Shown here: piece by piece, positions 34,648 to 48,400 of the stretch
How positions within the stretch are numbered: the stretch's first letter is position 1
Layout: each line of letters opens with the position of its first letter
The notes under the pieces: model-generated
What the model was told of the DNA's origin: nothing
Seen by the model: the letters and a program-made list of their open reading frames with translations, nothing else
Databases searched by the model: none
NCBI GenBank assembly: GCA_963920705.1
Contig: OY987239.1
Span: forward strand, 6,997,871 to 7,061,870
Direction of reading: 5' to 3'
Source: Odiellus spinosus
Taxonomy: Eukaryota > Arthropoda > Arachnida > Opiliones > Phalangiidae
DNA: 64,000 nucleotides
Position numbers and translations under genes: made by a program

Positions 34648-35020
34648 CGCTAGTTATTCGAAAATCGTACGTGAATGTTTAAATTAAAATTCACTCACCA
34701 AATAGGGCTAGGGACATAGCGTTCCAAAACTTCATAGCACTTAAATTTCGTCATGAGAACAATTCTGTAATCAGCCGATTCAATGCCTCATGAAAAACAC
34801 GTCGATTCATTTTAAACTTATTTCGTTCATTTCACGATAGTCCAGCGAATATTATGACAAAAACTGTATTAATTAGACGAAACTTAAGCTAAATATTACC
34901 GATTATCATAAAATTAGACTTTAAGCCCGCGAGAAACACTTTGAAAACCGGAGTATAAATCCGCCGACCGTTAATGAAGAACTTCTAAAAACAAGCAGAC
35001 GACACAAAAATTGCAGTTCT
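34648..35020 (+). repeat. dispersed repeat, arm A
   Basis: GGCACGCTAGTTATTCGAAA through TGAATTCACTCACCAAATAG-like sequence to the GCAGACGAC segment; about 370 bp. The reverse complement, moderately diverged, lies at 37215-37592. Confidence 0.75.
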
Positions 35021-35802
35021 GAAGCCGGACTCGCGACGGATTTATGTTAAATCGTAAGAGGCTATAATACGAAATAACTTGGATCTTTGAGATAGGAAAT
35101 AAGTATTAAATAATAAGGACAAGATCGATCCTTTTTGTGTGAGTGGAGTTATTATGCAAAGGAATCCCCTCAGAATAATGAAAATTGGTTCACAACTAGA
35201 ATCCTTAAAAACATAACCGTTACAGCTAATTCGGACCGGTGTCATTTACGCCGCGATTATTAATCTAAAATCGTGACAAACATTTATTAACGCCATTAAA
35301 ATTAAGTAAACTAAACCAACTAAATAGTTGTTTAAGTTTTAACTTTAAAGATTTCACGGGAGAAGCAGCCGCGTCTCTATTTTCGCGGGAAAACATCAGC
35401 CCCGTAAATAGGGAGAGAAAATACGCCTAGCATAAGGTTGGGGGAGTGCTTTTTTTTAGTTGAGTTTGTATTGAATTGCATACTTATTTTTACTTTTGAT
35501 ATTTGCTTAGCTTAAAAACTGAAAAAGATCATTGAATATAAATAATTTATTTGTTTAGTTTAACTTAATGAAATTAGTAAAAACTAAAGCTTTAGTACTT
35601 TACAAAAGTGTTTAGCTGTAAAAAGGCTAGTTAGTATTAATTTAAGTTATTTGTTGGCAGTTCACTTCGGCATCTTTAAAAACAGTTTTCTTGATGATTT
35701 TCGTCTCTCTCGTTACTTTAATATTTCTCTTCGTTAGTTTGCCGGTTTTACTAACCTGGAACCTAAAATCGAAGTGTATTTAGTTAATGTAACGTAACTA
35801 AT

Positions 35803-36122
35803 ACCAAGAATCCATTCAGGTTCCATAAGAATATGGGAGAGCCGCGATTCAATAACCATCCTCCCAAACTTTGTAGCAAAAGTTCGTCCGCTTCGAATCG
35901 ATTTTTCAAGTAAATCGCTCCTGACATCTATTATTAACCCGCGCCACTAACGACCTTGACATAATATTTTGGGTAATAAAAATGGAGCCGACCGAAAAAA
36001 GATCTAAGCGTACAAATGTTGCGAAAATTGCGGACGAACTTTTGTTACAAAGTTTGGGAGGATGGTACTAGAGGCTAAAGCTATGCTCCCATATTCTTAT
36101 GGAACCTGAATGGATTCTTGCT
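35803..36122 (-). mobile_element. 320-bp CCAAGAATCC MITE, copy 7
   Basis: Ends ACCAAGAATCCATTCAGG and CCTGAATGGATTCTTGCT; 3-bp duplication AAT on both sides. Confidence 0.92.
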
Positions 36123-36421
36123 AATACGAAGTAAATTATTATCAAATTCGATTCGTGGGATTCATGAAGAAAAAAACTACCCAAGTTTTCAAAACGTTTA
36201 AAACTATTTGGTCATAAAGGGATATTTCAAGTGTTGCCAGATTTTTTTGCAATGGACTTTTGGGATTTGAATTAGCTATCTTTGTCCATTCCGAAATAGA
36301 GAGAGTAAAACTTTAATATTATTTTCGTTAACTATTCAAGCTCCTTTAGTGTAGATTAAAATATTGTTCTACCCCCACGTGGATATTCTAAAATAGAAAC
36401 TATTTTCACAGGGATGCTGTG

Positions 36422-39400
36422 TTAAAAACACTTACCAGTCCAGGTTAGTCGATACAAATTAAGATGACCTCTGTTTTTAGCCAAAGTGTGTCCTTGACCT
36501 ATAGCCAGATACGCGTGACCGTCATTGGCCAAAACCTTTTTGATGCTGTAAGCGTGTCGGCAAGGGATGACGCTGTGCCCGTTGAATCCACCGTGACTCT
36601 CGGCTAGATGTCCCAAAGTCAAATGAGTTCCGTTAACCACACCCAGATACTGGTAACCGTCCTCCATTTCGAAGTATTCGAACGCCGCCACGTTAGGAAT
36701 AGAGACTGAATAAGAGTACTCGAACTTTTGGAAGAACCGGTCGTCTCGGCGATAAAACTACGTAGAGTCAACAAGAAATTTGTTAAAATATGAGCTGAAG
36801 CTCCAGTTTCGTTTTAAAAAAAAGAAACACGCTGAAAACATTTCATAATATTTAACAAAGGATTGGTTACAAGGAGACACAAAATGATTTGACACTCGCG
36901 TCAAGACACTTCGAGAAAGAAAATTAAATTTGATGAAAACTGATATCTCCTATTATAACCGCCATTTGTATCTCGTGCTAGAATGTCAGGATTCCCAGAG
37001 CACCAATAATCCCTACAAATAACTATATTCCCAGGGGTCCTATAAAATCCCATAATTCGTACATTTATTCTACAAATACCCATTTTTATTCTGTTCGTTA
37101 GACACCGTTCCATATTTTTAGCTGGTTGGAACTTAATTTAAAAATAAGGGATCACCTTTAGATGTTTTTATCTAAAACTACCCATCTATTTAAATCCGTC
37201 ACGAGTTCGGCTACCTAATTCTGCGTCGTCTGCTAGATTTTGAAAGTTCTTCACCTTCGGTCAATCGGTCCGCAGATGTAGAGTCCGGTTTTCAAAGTGT
37301 TTCTCCCGGTTTAAAAGTGAAATTTTACGATAATCGGTAAAATTTAGCGTAAGATATGTCTAATTATTACAAGTTTTGTCATAATATTCGCTAGAACTAT
37401 CGTGAAATGATGGGTATAAGTTTAAAATATCTAGCCCTTTTTGATGAGGCATTGAACGGGCGGTTTAGCGCTATTTTTCTCGTGACGGGATATAAGTGCT
37501 ATGAAGTTTTGGAAAGCTACGTCCCCAGGCCTATTTGGTGAGTGAATTTTAATTTAAACATTTACGTTCGATTTCGAGTAACTAGCGTGCCTTAGTATCA
37601 GTTTTAATTGTTTAATTTACTCGGAAAGTAATTGTTACGAAAGCTATCATAGTTTTTTTCGCGAGGCGGCGCCGCTTGGGGTCAATTTGAATGATTTTTC
37701 GCAACAATAATGAAAAATACCTTAATTTCGGTGTTTGGATTTCGATTGCCGAAATTGACGTCCGATTTGGCCAAATAATGAATGCCGTTCTTCTCGAAAG
37801 CCGCCATGTGTTTAGTAGCTCCCTCTATTCTTTGAAAAAATTGAACGCTTTTGCTCGTAACATCCCAAATGTAAATCACAACAGCTGAAGCGCTATCCAC
37901 GTAACACACATCACCGTTGTTCGATGGAGATAAATCAATGGCAACGTACACTTTGGTCGAGGTTTTCAGCAAATGTACTGAAACCGCATCTGTAATTGTC
38001 AATGAATTAACCTACTTTTTCGTTCAGATTAGTCTCCAAAAGCTAGAACTATTAACAATCGACACCTATCTTAATGATATCAGCGGCCTAAATCGTCCTG
38101 TTAAAAGTAGTAATTAACCTCTGCCTATTCTCTATTAATAGCAACCTTCATTTATATTTTTTATTTTCTACATTTCCATATATCTATATGGTCAGTCCTA
38201 AATCTGAACGCTTCTAATTCTGAACACTTTCATTTAAAAATGTATAGCTTAACTTTGGTTGGGTCTATTTAAAGCTGGCAGGGCTCATTTTGTAGATTAA
38301 GAATGGGGCTATTCGCGGAACACAACTTTAACACTCTAGGAAAAGACCCGGAGAATACGACCCTAATTAACCAACCGCGATAATTAGCCTAATTAGACCC
38401 TTTTTAGGGGAATGTTTCCGAGAAATAAGATTTTACGAGAGTCGGAAAAATTTCGGGCTTACTCACTCGATTTCGTTGTAAATTCTTAGTTTCCCCGCTA
38501 CAAAATAAACTTCTCAAACCCATAATTTGGCCAAAATCTTCGCGAAAACGTAATTTCAAAATATGTATAAGAATTTTTAATTCTGTACGGTGAAAAACTC
38601 CCAATCCTCACTCTATTAGTAAAAGCCCTAAGCAAATAGCGGGAACTTTGGTTGTTTTCGAATAATGTGTAGCTATTTACCTGATAGACCATCAATAACA
38701 TTAGAAGAAATTTCGAGCAGTTGGCCCAATTCGTGGTTGAGCATCATTTCAAGTAACTGGCAAGTATTTTCCCTCAAAACAGCAACCAAAACAATATCGT
38801 CCGTCAATTGTTTAAGATCACCGTGTACGAAACCGCTGAAGTTAGCCAAATAAGAATGTCCATCTCCAATAACTCCGTGTCCGTGAAGGTCTGACCATAA
38901 CGAAAGAACTCGGGATCCTACTTTAACCGTCGTTATTAAGAGCATTAGGTTTTTTTCAACCGTTTCGACGACGAAATTTCCAGACGCGTCTAAAACGTAG
39001 GTCGTCACCGTTGTAACTTCTTCCTTAGAGTTGACCAATCTGACACGGTTATCGCCAATTTCCACAGCATAGCCGCTATAGTTAAAGCCTTGGTGCAAAT
39101 GAACGTGGTCCAAGTATTTAGCCGAACGTTTAGCGACGTTTTCTAGATAAGACACGGCGCGGTCAATGTCCTGGTTATGGCGAACTAACTGATGGCTTGA
39201 TTCTTCGGCTTCCAACTTTAGGCTCAAAACATCTCCTTGAAAGTCGTTGATGTCAAGTCCAGCCACACGTCCTTCTACAATAACGTCGTGAACGGTAATA
39301 TTAAGGAAGCGTAGTTCGCCGTCGATAACTTGCTCGGTGTTTGTGTAAACAGCAGTAGCAGCTAGTTCGGGTAGGTCCACGTCGCAAACAAGTCCTGTTA

Positions 39401-42400
39401 ATTGAATAATTGAGATTTAATTGTTTAAGTGGGTAGTACCACAAGATTTCGGGCCGGCGATTTTTTTTAGATTTAAGTTTATCCTACAATATCAGGGAAA
39501 CTTTATTTGTTATTTATAATAAGGGAAATTCATGGGATTTTATTATTTTCAAGCGTAGTGGACACTAAAAAATTAACGTTTTTGTGGTTTTCTAAACCCT
39601 CGTACCTGGAAATCAGGAGAAATTCACCAATAAAAAGCGGAAAATTCAGGGGAATTGTTTTTTTAAAATGTTGTATGTGCAATGTACGCTTATTCCACGC
39701 TTATTCCACAAATTTTCAATTTGGCAAGTCAAATGGCAATTATATTACCACTGTCAAAACTGCAGCTAAATTGTCAACTGTTTTTATTATCTGACTAAAC
39801 TGATCCGTCCGAAATTCGCGTTTTTTTTTAAAGCACCAAGCTTCAGTTTTAAAATGAATCTCTTGAAGTCTTTCGGAAATTTCAGAAATATACTAGCAGA
39901 AGGCGATGAAACCCTCCTTTGAAGTCTACTATAATGTTCCATATAGCGCTCCTCTCTGTATGGGTAAAATTCCAATTTTACGAGATCATAGGGGTCCTAC
40001 TTCATACCCCCTGTCTACGGAAAATTCTGAATTCTCTTTCTCCACAAACCACGACGTTTTTTTGACGAACTCCAAGGCTGCTAGAGATATTCGCTCGACG
40101 AACTCCCGCTCCGAAAATATCTACCGTTAGGAGGCGTACGAATCGCGCTTTTTGAAACTAACCCATACAGAGAGGTAGACAGGACCCGGGAGTAATAGAC
40201 TTCAAAGGAGGGTTTCATCGGCTTCTGATACTAGGGAGAGTAACAAATATTCTGAATGAAAGGACATATTTAATTTCTTTAATTCAGAGTGTTTTCGTCC
40301 CAAACTGAGCAGGCAATGTATTATCTATCCCCTTAAAGTAGGAAGAGGAAAAGTGATTCTTATCAATAGCACTAATTTTTATCGAGTTCGCTCTAAAACA
40401 TAAGAAATATCTCAATTGGACAAAAAATTAGCAGAGTTTGAAAACTAAATTAAAGGAGAACCTTCGACCAATCAAAAGGCTAGCCTGAAGCGAGATATCC
40501 GCTATACGCTACGTTGTACGAGTGATTGTGCACGTGAAAACAATCAAGTGCTTAATTTAGCCCGATTCTAAGACTGTGTTGCGGGAGTTTCATTAAGTCA
40601 ACGGAACAAGGGTGTCTTTCTATAGGTCAAAGGGTCTCAATGCCCAAAATCAGGTTTCCGTTATTTCGTACAATTCAAAGACACTGCCTGAGGGATTTTA
40701 ATTTTAGAAGCAGAAAAATAAAAAATATATTTTCCTCTTCATCCTCCCTTTAGAAGAATAATGAAAAATTGAAATTAAGACAAATTATTTTTAACACAAA
40801 ATTGACCAACCCGCTTGTAAGTTTCCTTCGACCAATAAAGCGCCGTCGAAAATGATGTTACCATCCATAACGACCTCTGGACCTTCTAAAAATATTGTTT
40901 CCTCCTCCAGATTAATGTTGTTAACGCGTCCATAAACTTCGTCGTCGAATGTAACGAATCCCTAAAAGTAACGAGATATTTACAAAATTAACAAAGTAGC
41001 ATTAGAGAATCTGATTTAGTGCTCGGAGTTTTTGTTAATTTTTATTAATTGGATAAATGTTCCGAATTATATTCAGATAAATGCGTCAATCTAATTTAAA
41101 CCAAGAAGCTTGGTTTTATTGTTTTATTTTTTATCGAATTGTAAGCGAGTTTGAGTGATTCCTTATTGTTTCACAAAATTTCCAACGTTATACGTTTCAA
41201 TACGAGTAACTAGTTAATAGATAAAGCTAGGAGGATATTAGCGGTGAAGGAGAGTTGGACTGCCGGTTTTGGCATTGAAACGCCCCCTTTTTCCCTTCGT
41301 TCTGGTGGTACATTCACGCGCAACTAGTTTGGCGCAGGTCGTCAAGACGTCTATTGGTAAGAGCCGAGGATCGCGTGATGCGCGTAGCCAAGGCAACTGG
41401 ATGAGCGTGAGTGTCTCTCCCTGCACCAAACACGAGGTCTAAGAACAGGCAGTCAAACTTCTTCACCCCTATACCCTCCTAGGTTCGATCCTATTCCGAG
41501 CACTAGTCTGATCGGGTAATGAATATTATCAACTCACTTCCACACTTTTATGACCTCGAATAGTTTGATCAGTATTAACGGTGAATGTATCCAAATGCAA
41601 AGATGGCAAGTGATACTGATGATTAATTAAACCTACAACTTCGACGTTAGTGGCAACCGTCAAATAATCGAAGGTTTTTACACCCAATACCATTTGAGGC
41701 TCTGAAAATAAAATTACAATACTTGTAAAGGAACTTACGAACACTAATCTCAAAATGGTTGTCTAGGGAAACAATGGATAAAGCAGTAACGAAATAAAAT
41801 CCATCGTGTCGTGGAAATATTGTAATTTTCTAGTCTTGGTTCATAAATTATGTAAATATTTGTCTGGTTTTATTGAAAACGCGTCATAGTCTTATGGATG
41901 GGTCTTACTTTCCCTAGGCAAAACTGGGGTCATAACCATGGCAATCATATTTTTTTGAAATTCCCGTCATTAACGTCAGCTACGTACTTCCAAGGGGTTA
42001 ACCATCATGACGCCAGGTACTTCAGGACATTTTAGTGGGCAGTACTTAATTCTAATACAGTTCCAAATATGTTTAGCAGTGAGTTTTTGGTGTAAAATTA
42101 CTAAAATTTCGCATTGTCTTTATTTTCTATCGTTTCTAGTGTAATTTTTACGGAAATTGGGCTTAACTGCCGCAAGAAGGTTCAGACAAGGAGAGGAAAA
42201 GTGGTGCTGCTTTGAGTTAGAGAGAGAAAAGCCAACCTCCCACTCGGGTGGAAAGGGGGGGGGGGATAGGAAATTCTCGAGGTAAGCTGTTGTCACGTGG
42301 TCGCTAGCGTCATCGGGTACTACGCGTATCATAAAGGATCCGTTTTACCCACGTGACAACAATTTACCACGAAGCATCTCTACCCCCGACTGTCCCCCGT

Positions 42401-45400
42401 TCTCCCAGAGTGGGAGTTTAGTCGAACGCAGTAGGAACCGCGCCGTTCCCACTTTTCCTCTCCTTGTCTGATCCTTCTTGACTGCCGAAAGAAGATTTCG
42501 CGTTAGGTTTCAAAGTACATTTTCGTTAATTATTCAAAGATTTCAATAAATTAACCGAACATTTTACTGTATATGTTTGGGTTAGGCAGGCTTAAAATGT
42601 TGTTTTTCGAAGTAATGGGATAAGCTGAGCTACACACGATAATTTTAAAAACGTCTGAAAAATGACCCCGAAGGGCTTAGCACCCCTATATTTCAAAGGG
42701 AACATGAAGCTATAGATTTCGCCTCCTTAGAACTCAAATTTAATAAATCAACTCACGGTCAGTATTAAGCAAAATGAGGTCTTCGGGCCAATTAACAGTA
42801 TTAATTTTTCCGACCACGACAGTAGTTCCATCGAATACTGTATCTTCCTCGAATACAATCTCGCCTAAAATATGCCAAGTAAAGATTAAAATACTGAAAA
42901 ATGTATTAGTTTCTAAAAAGAAAATATTTTTACTACATTAAAAACACGTATTCTACATGACAACAACAAATATTGGAAATCAAAAGTGGCTTCTAATTTT
43001 CTGATGGTTTATTTCAAACAGACACTAAAGCCTCGTTCACACTTGAAGGCAAAAACGGTTTCAAAACCAGTTCGAAGCGTTTTCCGTTTTCCCTGGTTCA
43101 CACGCTGACAAGACGGTTCGTGGCCGTTCGCCCCGGTTCGACCTAAGCCAAGGCTTAGCGTCGTTTTAAAAAAATGCCCAGAATTTAAAATTTTTAAATA
43201 GTTACCTCAAACTAACTAGTAAATCGTGTTTGTAACTCGTTGGTTAATAATTTTTGACAGAAAGTATAATTTTAATCGCGTTATTTTAAGATTTATCAGC
43301 AAATTTGTCTCCCCGCCTCGTTATTTTCAAAGCGGATTGAACCGAAGCGACTTGGCCAAGCTGCTTCCCGAACCAACACGAACTGATTTCTCACGTTGGT
43401 TTGATAACCAGTTATAGAAATCGAACCGCAACGAAGCGCATTTAGGCCTATGTATGAACGAGGCTTAAGTAACGTTTGGGATGGCAGAAAAAGCTACTAA
43501 AATATCAGTTACGGCCCTTTTCAATCCTTTTTTACTGTCCCAACACGAATAAAACAATGGCTTAGTCAGTAAATTCAATGAGCTGGTGCCATCTTATAGA
43601 TGAGTAATTGGACAACTAAATGTCGTCACCGCGGACCACCAGCTGGGAACCACTGCCTTAAATTATTAAGTCTCACAACCTAATAGCACACTTGTGAACA
43701 ATCTTTACTTACCCTGAATTATCAACGGATAATCGACGAAAGCCGCTTGATCTGACCATTCGGGCATGTTGACCCCCGAGACTAAACCTTTGACCTCGAA
43801 ATCACCAGCCACGTAGACATTACCGGAAATGGCCACCGGTTTAAGGAAAGTCTTGGGCCCATTAATGTTGCCGTCGCGGTTAATCAGCGCCATGTCCGAG
43901 AAAGCCGCGGAGAGATTCACCGTATTCAATTGACCGACCAAAAACTGACCCTCGATAGTGACTGGCCCGGCAAGGATCTTGCTACCGCCTATCAGTAATT
44001 CTTGACCCAAAGCGTTGTGCCTAATCGCTTCATCCTTTAAAGCGCTCAAATCGACTCCGTTGAGAAGACCAGCTACGTCCAAGTTACCCAATACCTTCAG
44101 TGGTTGCGTGAAATGCAAGTTCCCGTTGACAGTGTTGACTCCGTCTTTCTTCAACACCGAATGGCTAAGAAGCGAGATATCTAGCCCGTTGACCAGTTGC
44201 AATGGATTGAAGTTAGAAGAAACATCAACTCGTTCAAAGACGTACATTCCTAGGGAAAAAAGTTAGAATTTGCAAATCGTTGGGCGATATTTAAAAATCC
44301 GGTGGAAGAGGAAAATGAAAGCTGTTAAAATTTATCTCAGTTGCGCAAAACGTCTTAAAATATTCAAATTTTGCCGACTTGCTTCGTAAAATATTTGCGA
44401 CACGCGCTTTTCTACGCAAAGTGAAAATAATCAAGAATCAGATTTAGCGCGATTCAAAGAGTTAATTCCACGGCACGTGTCGCGGGGATTATATTGTCCC
44501 AAAGGCACAAGGGGTCCTTTGATTAGTCGGATGATGATCTTTTAATTCTATGCCAAAATCAAGTTTCCGATATTTTTTTCACAATTCAGACTTCAGAATT
44601 GGTTGTGCGCAATGTTTTTGGGGCGGGTTTGGTCGAGCTAGAGCCGCGTCACACTGATCTTCGGAAGCTGATTGGATTGGGACAGCTACCAACTGAAGTT
44701 TTTATCCCTTTTACTAAATGTAAATGCTCTTCAAGTCCGCGAAGTTTCTGGTCTTTGACATAAGAGACTGAAGAGTTTAATATCGAATAAGTGTGCTTCT
44801 TTGACCAATCAAAGTCCTAATCAAAATTTACAAGGACGTATTAGAAGTAGCTCTTTGTTAGCAAGGTTATATAAAATAAGATTTTGCTACTGGGATTGGC
44901 TAAACCCGCGTCAATGAAAGGACAGTATTAAAGTTATTCTGTAAATTTGAAAGGAATTGCCGATTTCCAAATGACTCTAATTTTAGTGTACTCATATTTA
45001 CCAGTTATCGTTTGATCTCTAGTCTTGAGGAAAAGTACATCATCCAAAACAACTCCGTTTACGAGGCCCGCGTCAATATTTCCGCGAATGAAGGCGTCTG
45101 ATACGAATCTGTTTACACCGGTCAAAGCACCGCCGGTAGATTTCTTTAAAACCGTCTGGGCTACTTTGTTTAAGTCAATTCCGTTTAGGCTAAGGGCTTC
45201 CAAATTCCCTTTGACGACTAGACCATCCGGGAAAGTGGCGCCGTTGGGAAAGTTGTCAAAGTCGCTTAACTTCGTGACGCGATCTTTCAACTCGTTCAAT
45301 TTGTAGCCGTTGATGCCGTTGCTCGTTTTTATGTCTCCAAATACATTTGTGTCTCCTAAGTAAGAATAAAATTGCGTTACAATAAATTGCAAGTTTACCG

Positions 45401-48400
45401 TCTCTCGGTAATTAACTGGTATTGACAAATTTATTAATTTGAATATGGGGTAATTTACGGATTTTACACTCTAGGAGTAAATGGGCGAAATACAAAAGAA
45501 GACTTACCGTACCACGCGAAAACACCTCCAAATATACTTTGTGGAGTGTTAAGAGTGACGTAATCGTTAATCAAATCCGAGTAGTCTTTTCCGTTGATGT
45601 GAACAGTCTCGAGGTTATCGACCAGGTTTCCGTGGCCGAGACCGAAAAACCCAGAAAGTGCTTGGTTAGAAGATAAAGTTACCCTTCGATGTAATAGGTC
45701 ATTAATGGGAATTCCGTCTAATAAACTTGAAACTATCAAATCGCCGTTCAGTTGGACGTCTCCGGCTTTGACGCCTTTCAAGAATCGTTTGCCGACGATC
45801 GACTGTTCTTCCAGCGTGTCTCTAAAGACTACGTCGAGAGGGAAAGCCAGTCCATCTAAAGTACCGGCTACTGTTAGTCCATTTTCAACGTAAACCGTAT
45901 CGAAACACTTCAATGAGCCTGGCATAGTTGAATTTCTTCCGAGGGAAACTCTATTGTGATAAAGCTCCACGATGTTGACTCCGTCTACGATATTTTTACC
46001 TTTCAAAATAAATTAAAAGCTGTTAGCATTCATTGTAAGTCTAGTTTTTTATTATAAAATACATATTCAAAATGTATAGTAACAATAAAGAACCAGTCGT
46101 AAAATCATGGATTAGGGATCCGAAACGGAACTCCAAACACAAGTGCCAACTTTTTTTTTTTAACTTGTAAGACTAGGTGCTGTTTTAATAAAGAATTTCG
46201 GGTGTGAAAGCAAGTCATCACGTTACGTAACGTGGCCTCCGTGCTATATTTAACCATATAAACATATGAACTCGAAATTCTTGAAGCTGGGATTCCTGGT
46301 CCCTTTTAATACACGATAGAAAGGGGCAGTAAATCGCTTTTACTCAAATTCCGCAAATTCTTACCCGTATCTATATCATGGTCAAAATGTACGGGACCTT
46401 TGAAGATCTTCACACCTAAAAAAATTCAAAACGAAACATTAAAACAATGAAGGTTAACAAAAAGTTCCAAGAAATATTTGACGAAGAAAGGTAATTACCT
46501 CTAACAATTTGATCTCCCTTCAGATGGACGAAGTCGTCCTTGATGTTATAGCCATTTAGTGTTCCACTCAAGAGGACTGAAGGGACGGTTACTGAAGTTA
46601 AACTTTTTTTCCCCGTTATCTCGAAAAAACGGTCTTCCGGAAAGATTAAGTCACTTCTTAAAGTTTCCAAATCGACGTCCGTAGGTCGAGTGATCGCGAA
46701 GTGCCTTTCCACTACTACAGTCCCGTAGAAAATGGCATTTACCCCTTCCGCGTTATCCACGGTAACTGACGTGGCCTGGTACAACAATTCACTGAGGTCA
46801 ACTCCGTCAATTAAGCCGGTCACCGTTAGTTCGTTCTCGACATCGATACCGTTCGCGAAAGCCAATGGGAAGGGAAGGGCTTCGTCCTTCGTCAATCTAA
46901 CGACATCTTCAGGAAGTTTCAGTCCATCGACTAAACCGTCAACGGTAATCAAGTCCTTGAAAGTCGCTTTGTTGAAACGTTTGGAGGACAATATAGAAGC
47001 CGGGTTCAACAATTTTGGGAGGAACAAAGAATCAGGGAAACGTAAACCGTCGTACAATCCAGCCACGAACAGACCGCCATCAAATACGGCGTCGTGTAAA
47101 ATCAAATGGTTCATCTTGTAAGGACGATTTCCTCTCACGATGTTCCTGTCTAAGTAACCCGTGTCAATCCCATTAACGAGTCCGTTGACAAAGACGCTGG
47201 AAAACTGAGACGGAAAGCGAGATTCGGGGTAAACGTCCAGAACTTGATCTTGGTTAATTCGGAAGGCGTTTTGAGATAGTTCGTTCACATCCACGCCATC
47301 GATTAAAGGTGAATTAAACTCTCGAGTTACGCGAACTGTCGACGTGAAATGGACTCTCTTGGTTATTTGCTGCGCGCCGGATAAGGGTATTACTTGGTTC
47401 AAATTAACACCTCCGAGATCACCGTTCGCGATTTCAAAATTTCCGTGAATGTTTAATGGGGTTTCAAAGTTCACATTTCCTAAAATAACAAAATTAATTT
47501 TAAAAGGTGAAGCATGCTCAAAAGATTGAACAGAAGAAGAAAAAATATATAGTTGTACATTTAGCACTCGTTTTCTACCCTCAACGTTCAAATATTTCAA
47601 CAAGAAAGCTCAGAGTGAAATTCCGTTAAGGGGTCAATTTCAAATTACTTCAAACTATAGCGAGATTTTAAATAAAATCAAGATTGGCATGCGCTGAAAT
47701 TCGCGTGCTTAACTTGAATTCTGGTGAGATTCAAATAGGACAATAATTTGCCCATTCCCTTTGAGTTTAAATTTCTCACGAAGAAAACCGGGTCTTGACG
47801 CGAATTAAAAATCCTCTTTCCAAGAAAACGGTTAAATATTTGTTGCGTGAAATTTTTTATAGACTACTTGTGTTAAAAATACTGCACCCATATTCGAGCG
47901 GAATTCTTTTGGTTTAAAATTGCCTCAAATTAAGCAAAAACAAAGATTTCTTTCATGATTTTCAAACTAAACCCCTCGAAACCCTTTTCGACGTTATTCC
48001 TGTCCTGATCATCGAATCATTTCTAAAAACGATCAGAGCACGCCGATTTAAGTAGATCACGCCGAAGTAAAGTTACGGCGTTATCTACAATTTGGGCCTG
48101 AATTTTTATCCATCCCTAGAAATGGCGCTAAGATGTTTCAAGGTTATTTTGGTGTTTATCTCCTTTATCGTATGGTAAAACGTGGTCCTGAACCTCTCAA
48201 AATTGCTTGTAGGCTATACTGTTCTTCAGCCTACCCTTAAGTACTACCAGCCCCGATCAACGCGAATTTCCAAAATATTTTTGGATGCAGATCATCTTAC
48301 CAGCGTAAACCTGAGGAACCGATGTTAATAAAACATCGTGCAAAAGATTGAGTCCATTGAAGTCCTCGGTGTGTAAATTTCCCTGCACTCTAAGATTCCC

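Larger units (their letters stand above)
33048..36421. other. convergent intergenic region
   Basis: Lies between the 3' ends of the NRF-6-like gene and the minus-strand EAR-repeat gene. It holds AATAAA signals near 33098, CCTAA-associated AGGGATTAACTA repeats (33480-34020), two 320-bp MITEs and one arm of a dispersed inverted pair. At 35644-35762 the minus strand has an acceptor (CGATTTTAG) and an open frame ending in TAA that might be a terminal exon of the minus-strand gene, but its phase does not join the preceding donor. Confidence 0.5.

Noticed and set aside
41222-41480. A transposon with CTAGGAGG ends
   Set aside because: The ends are imperfect and I could find no target duplication of 3, 4, 7 or 8 bp, so I did not list it as an element.
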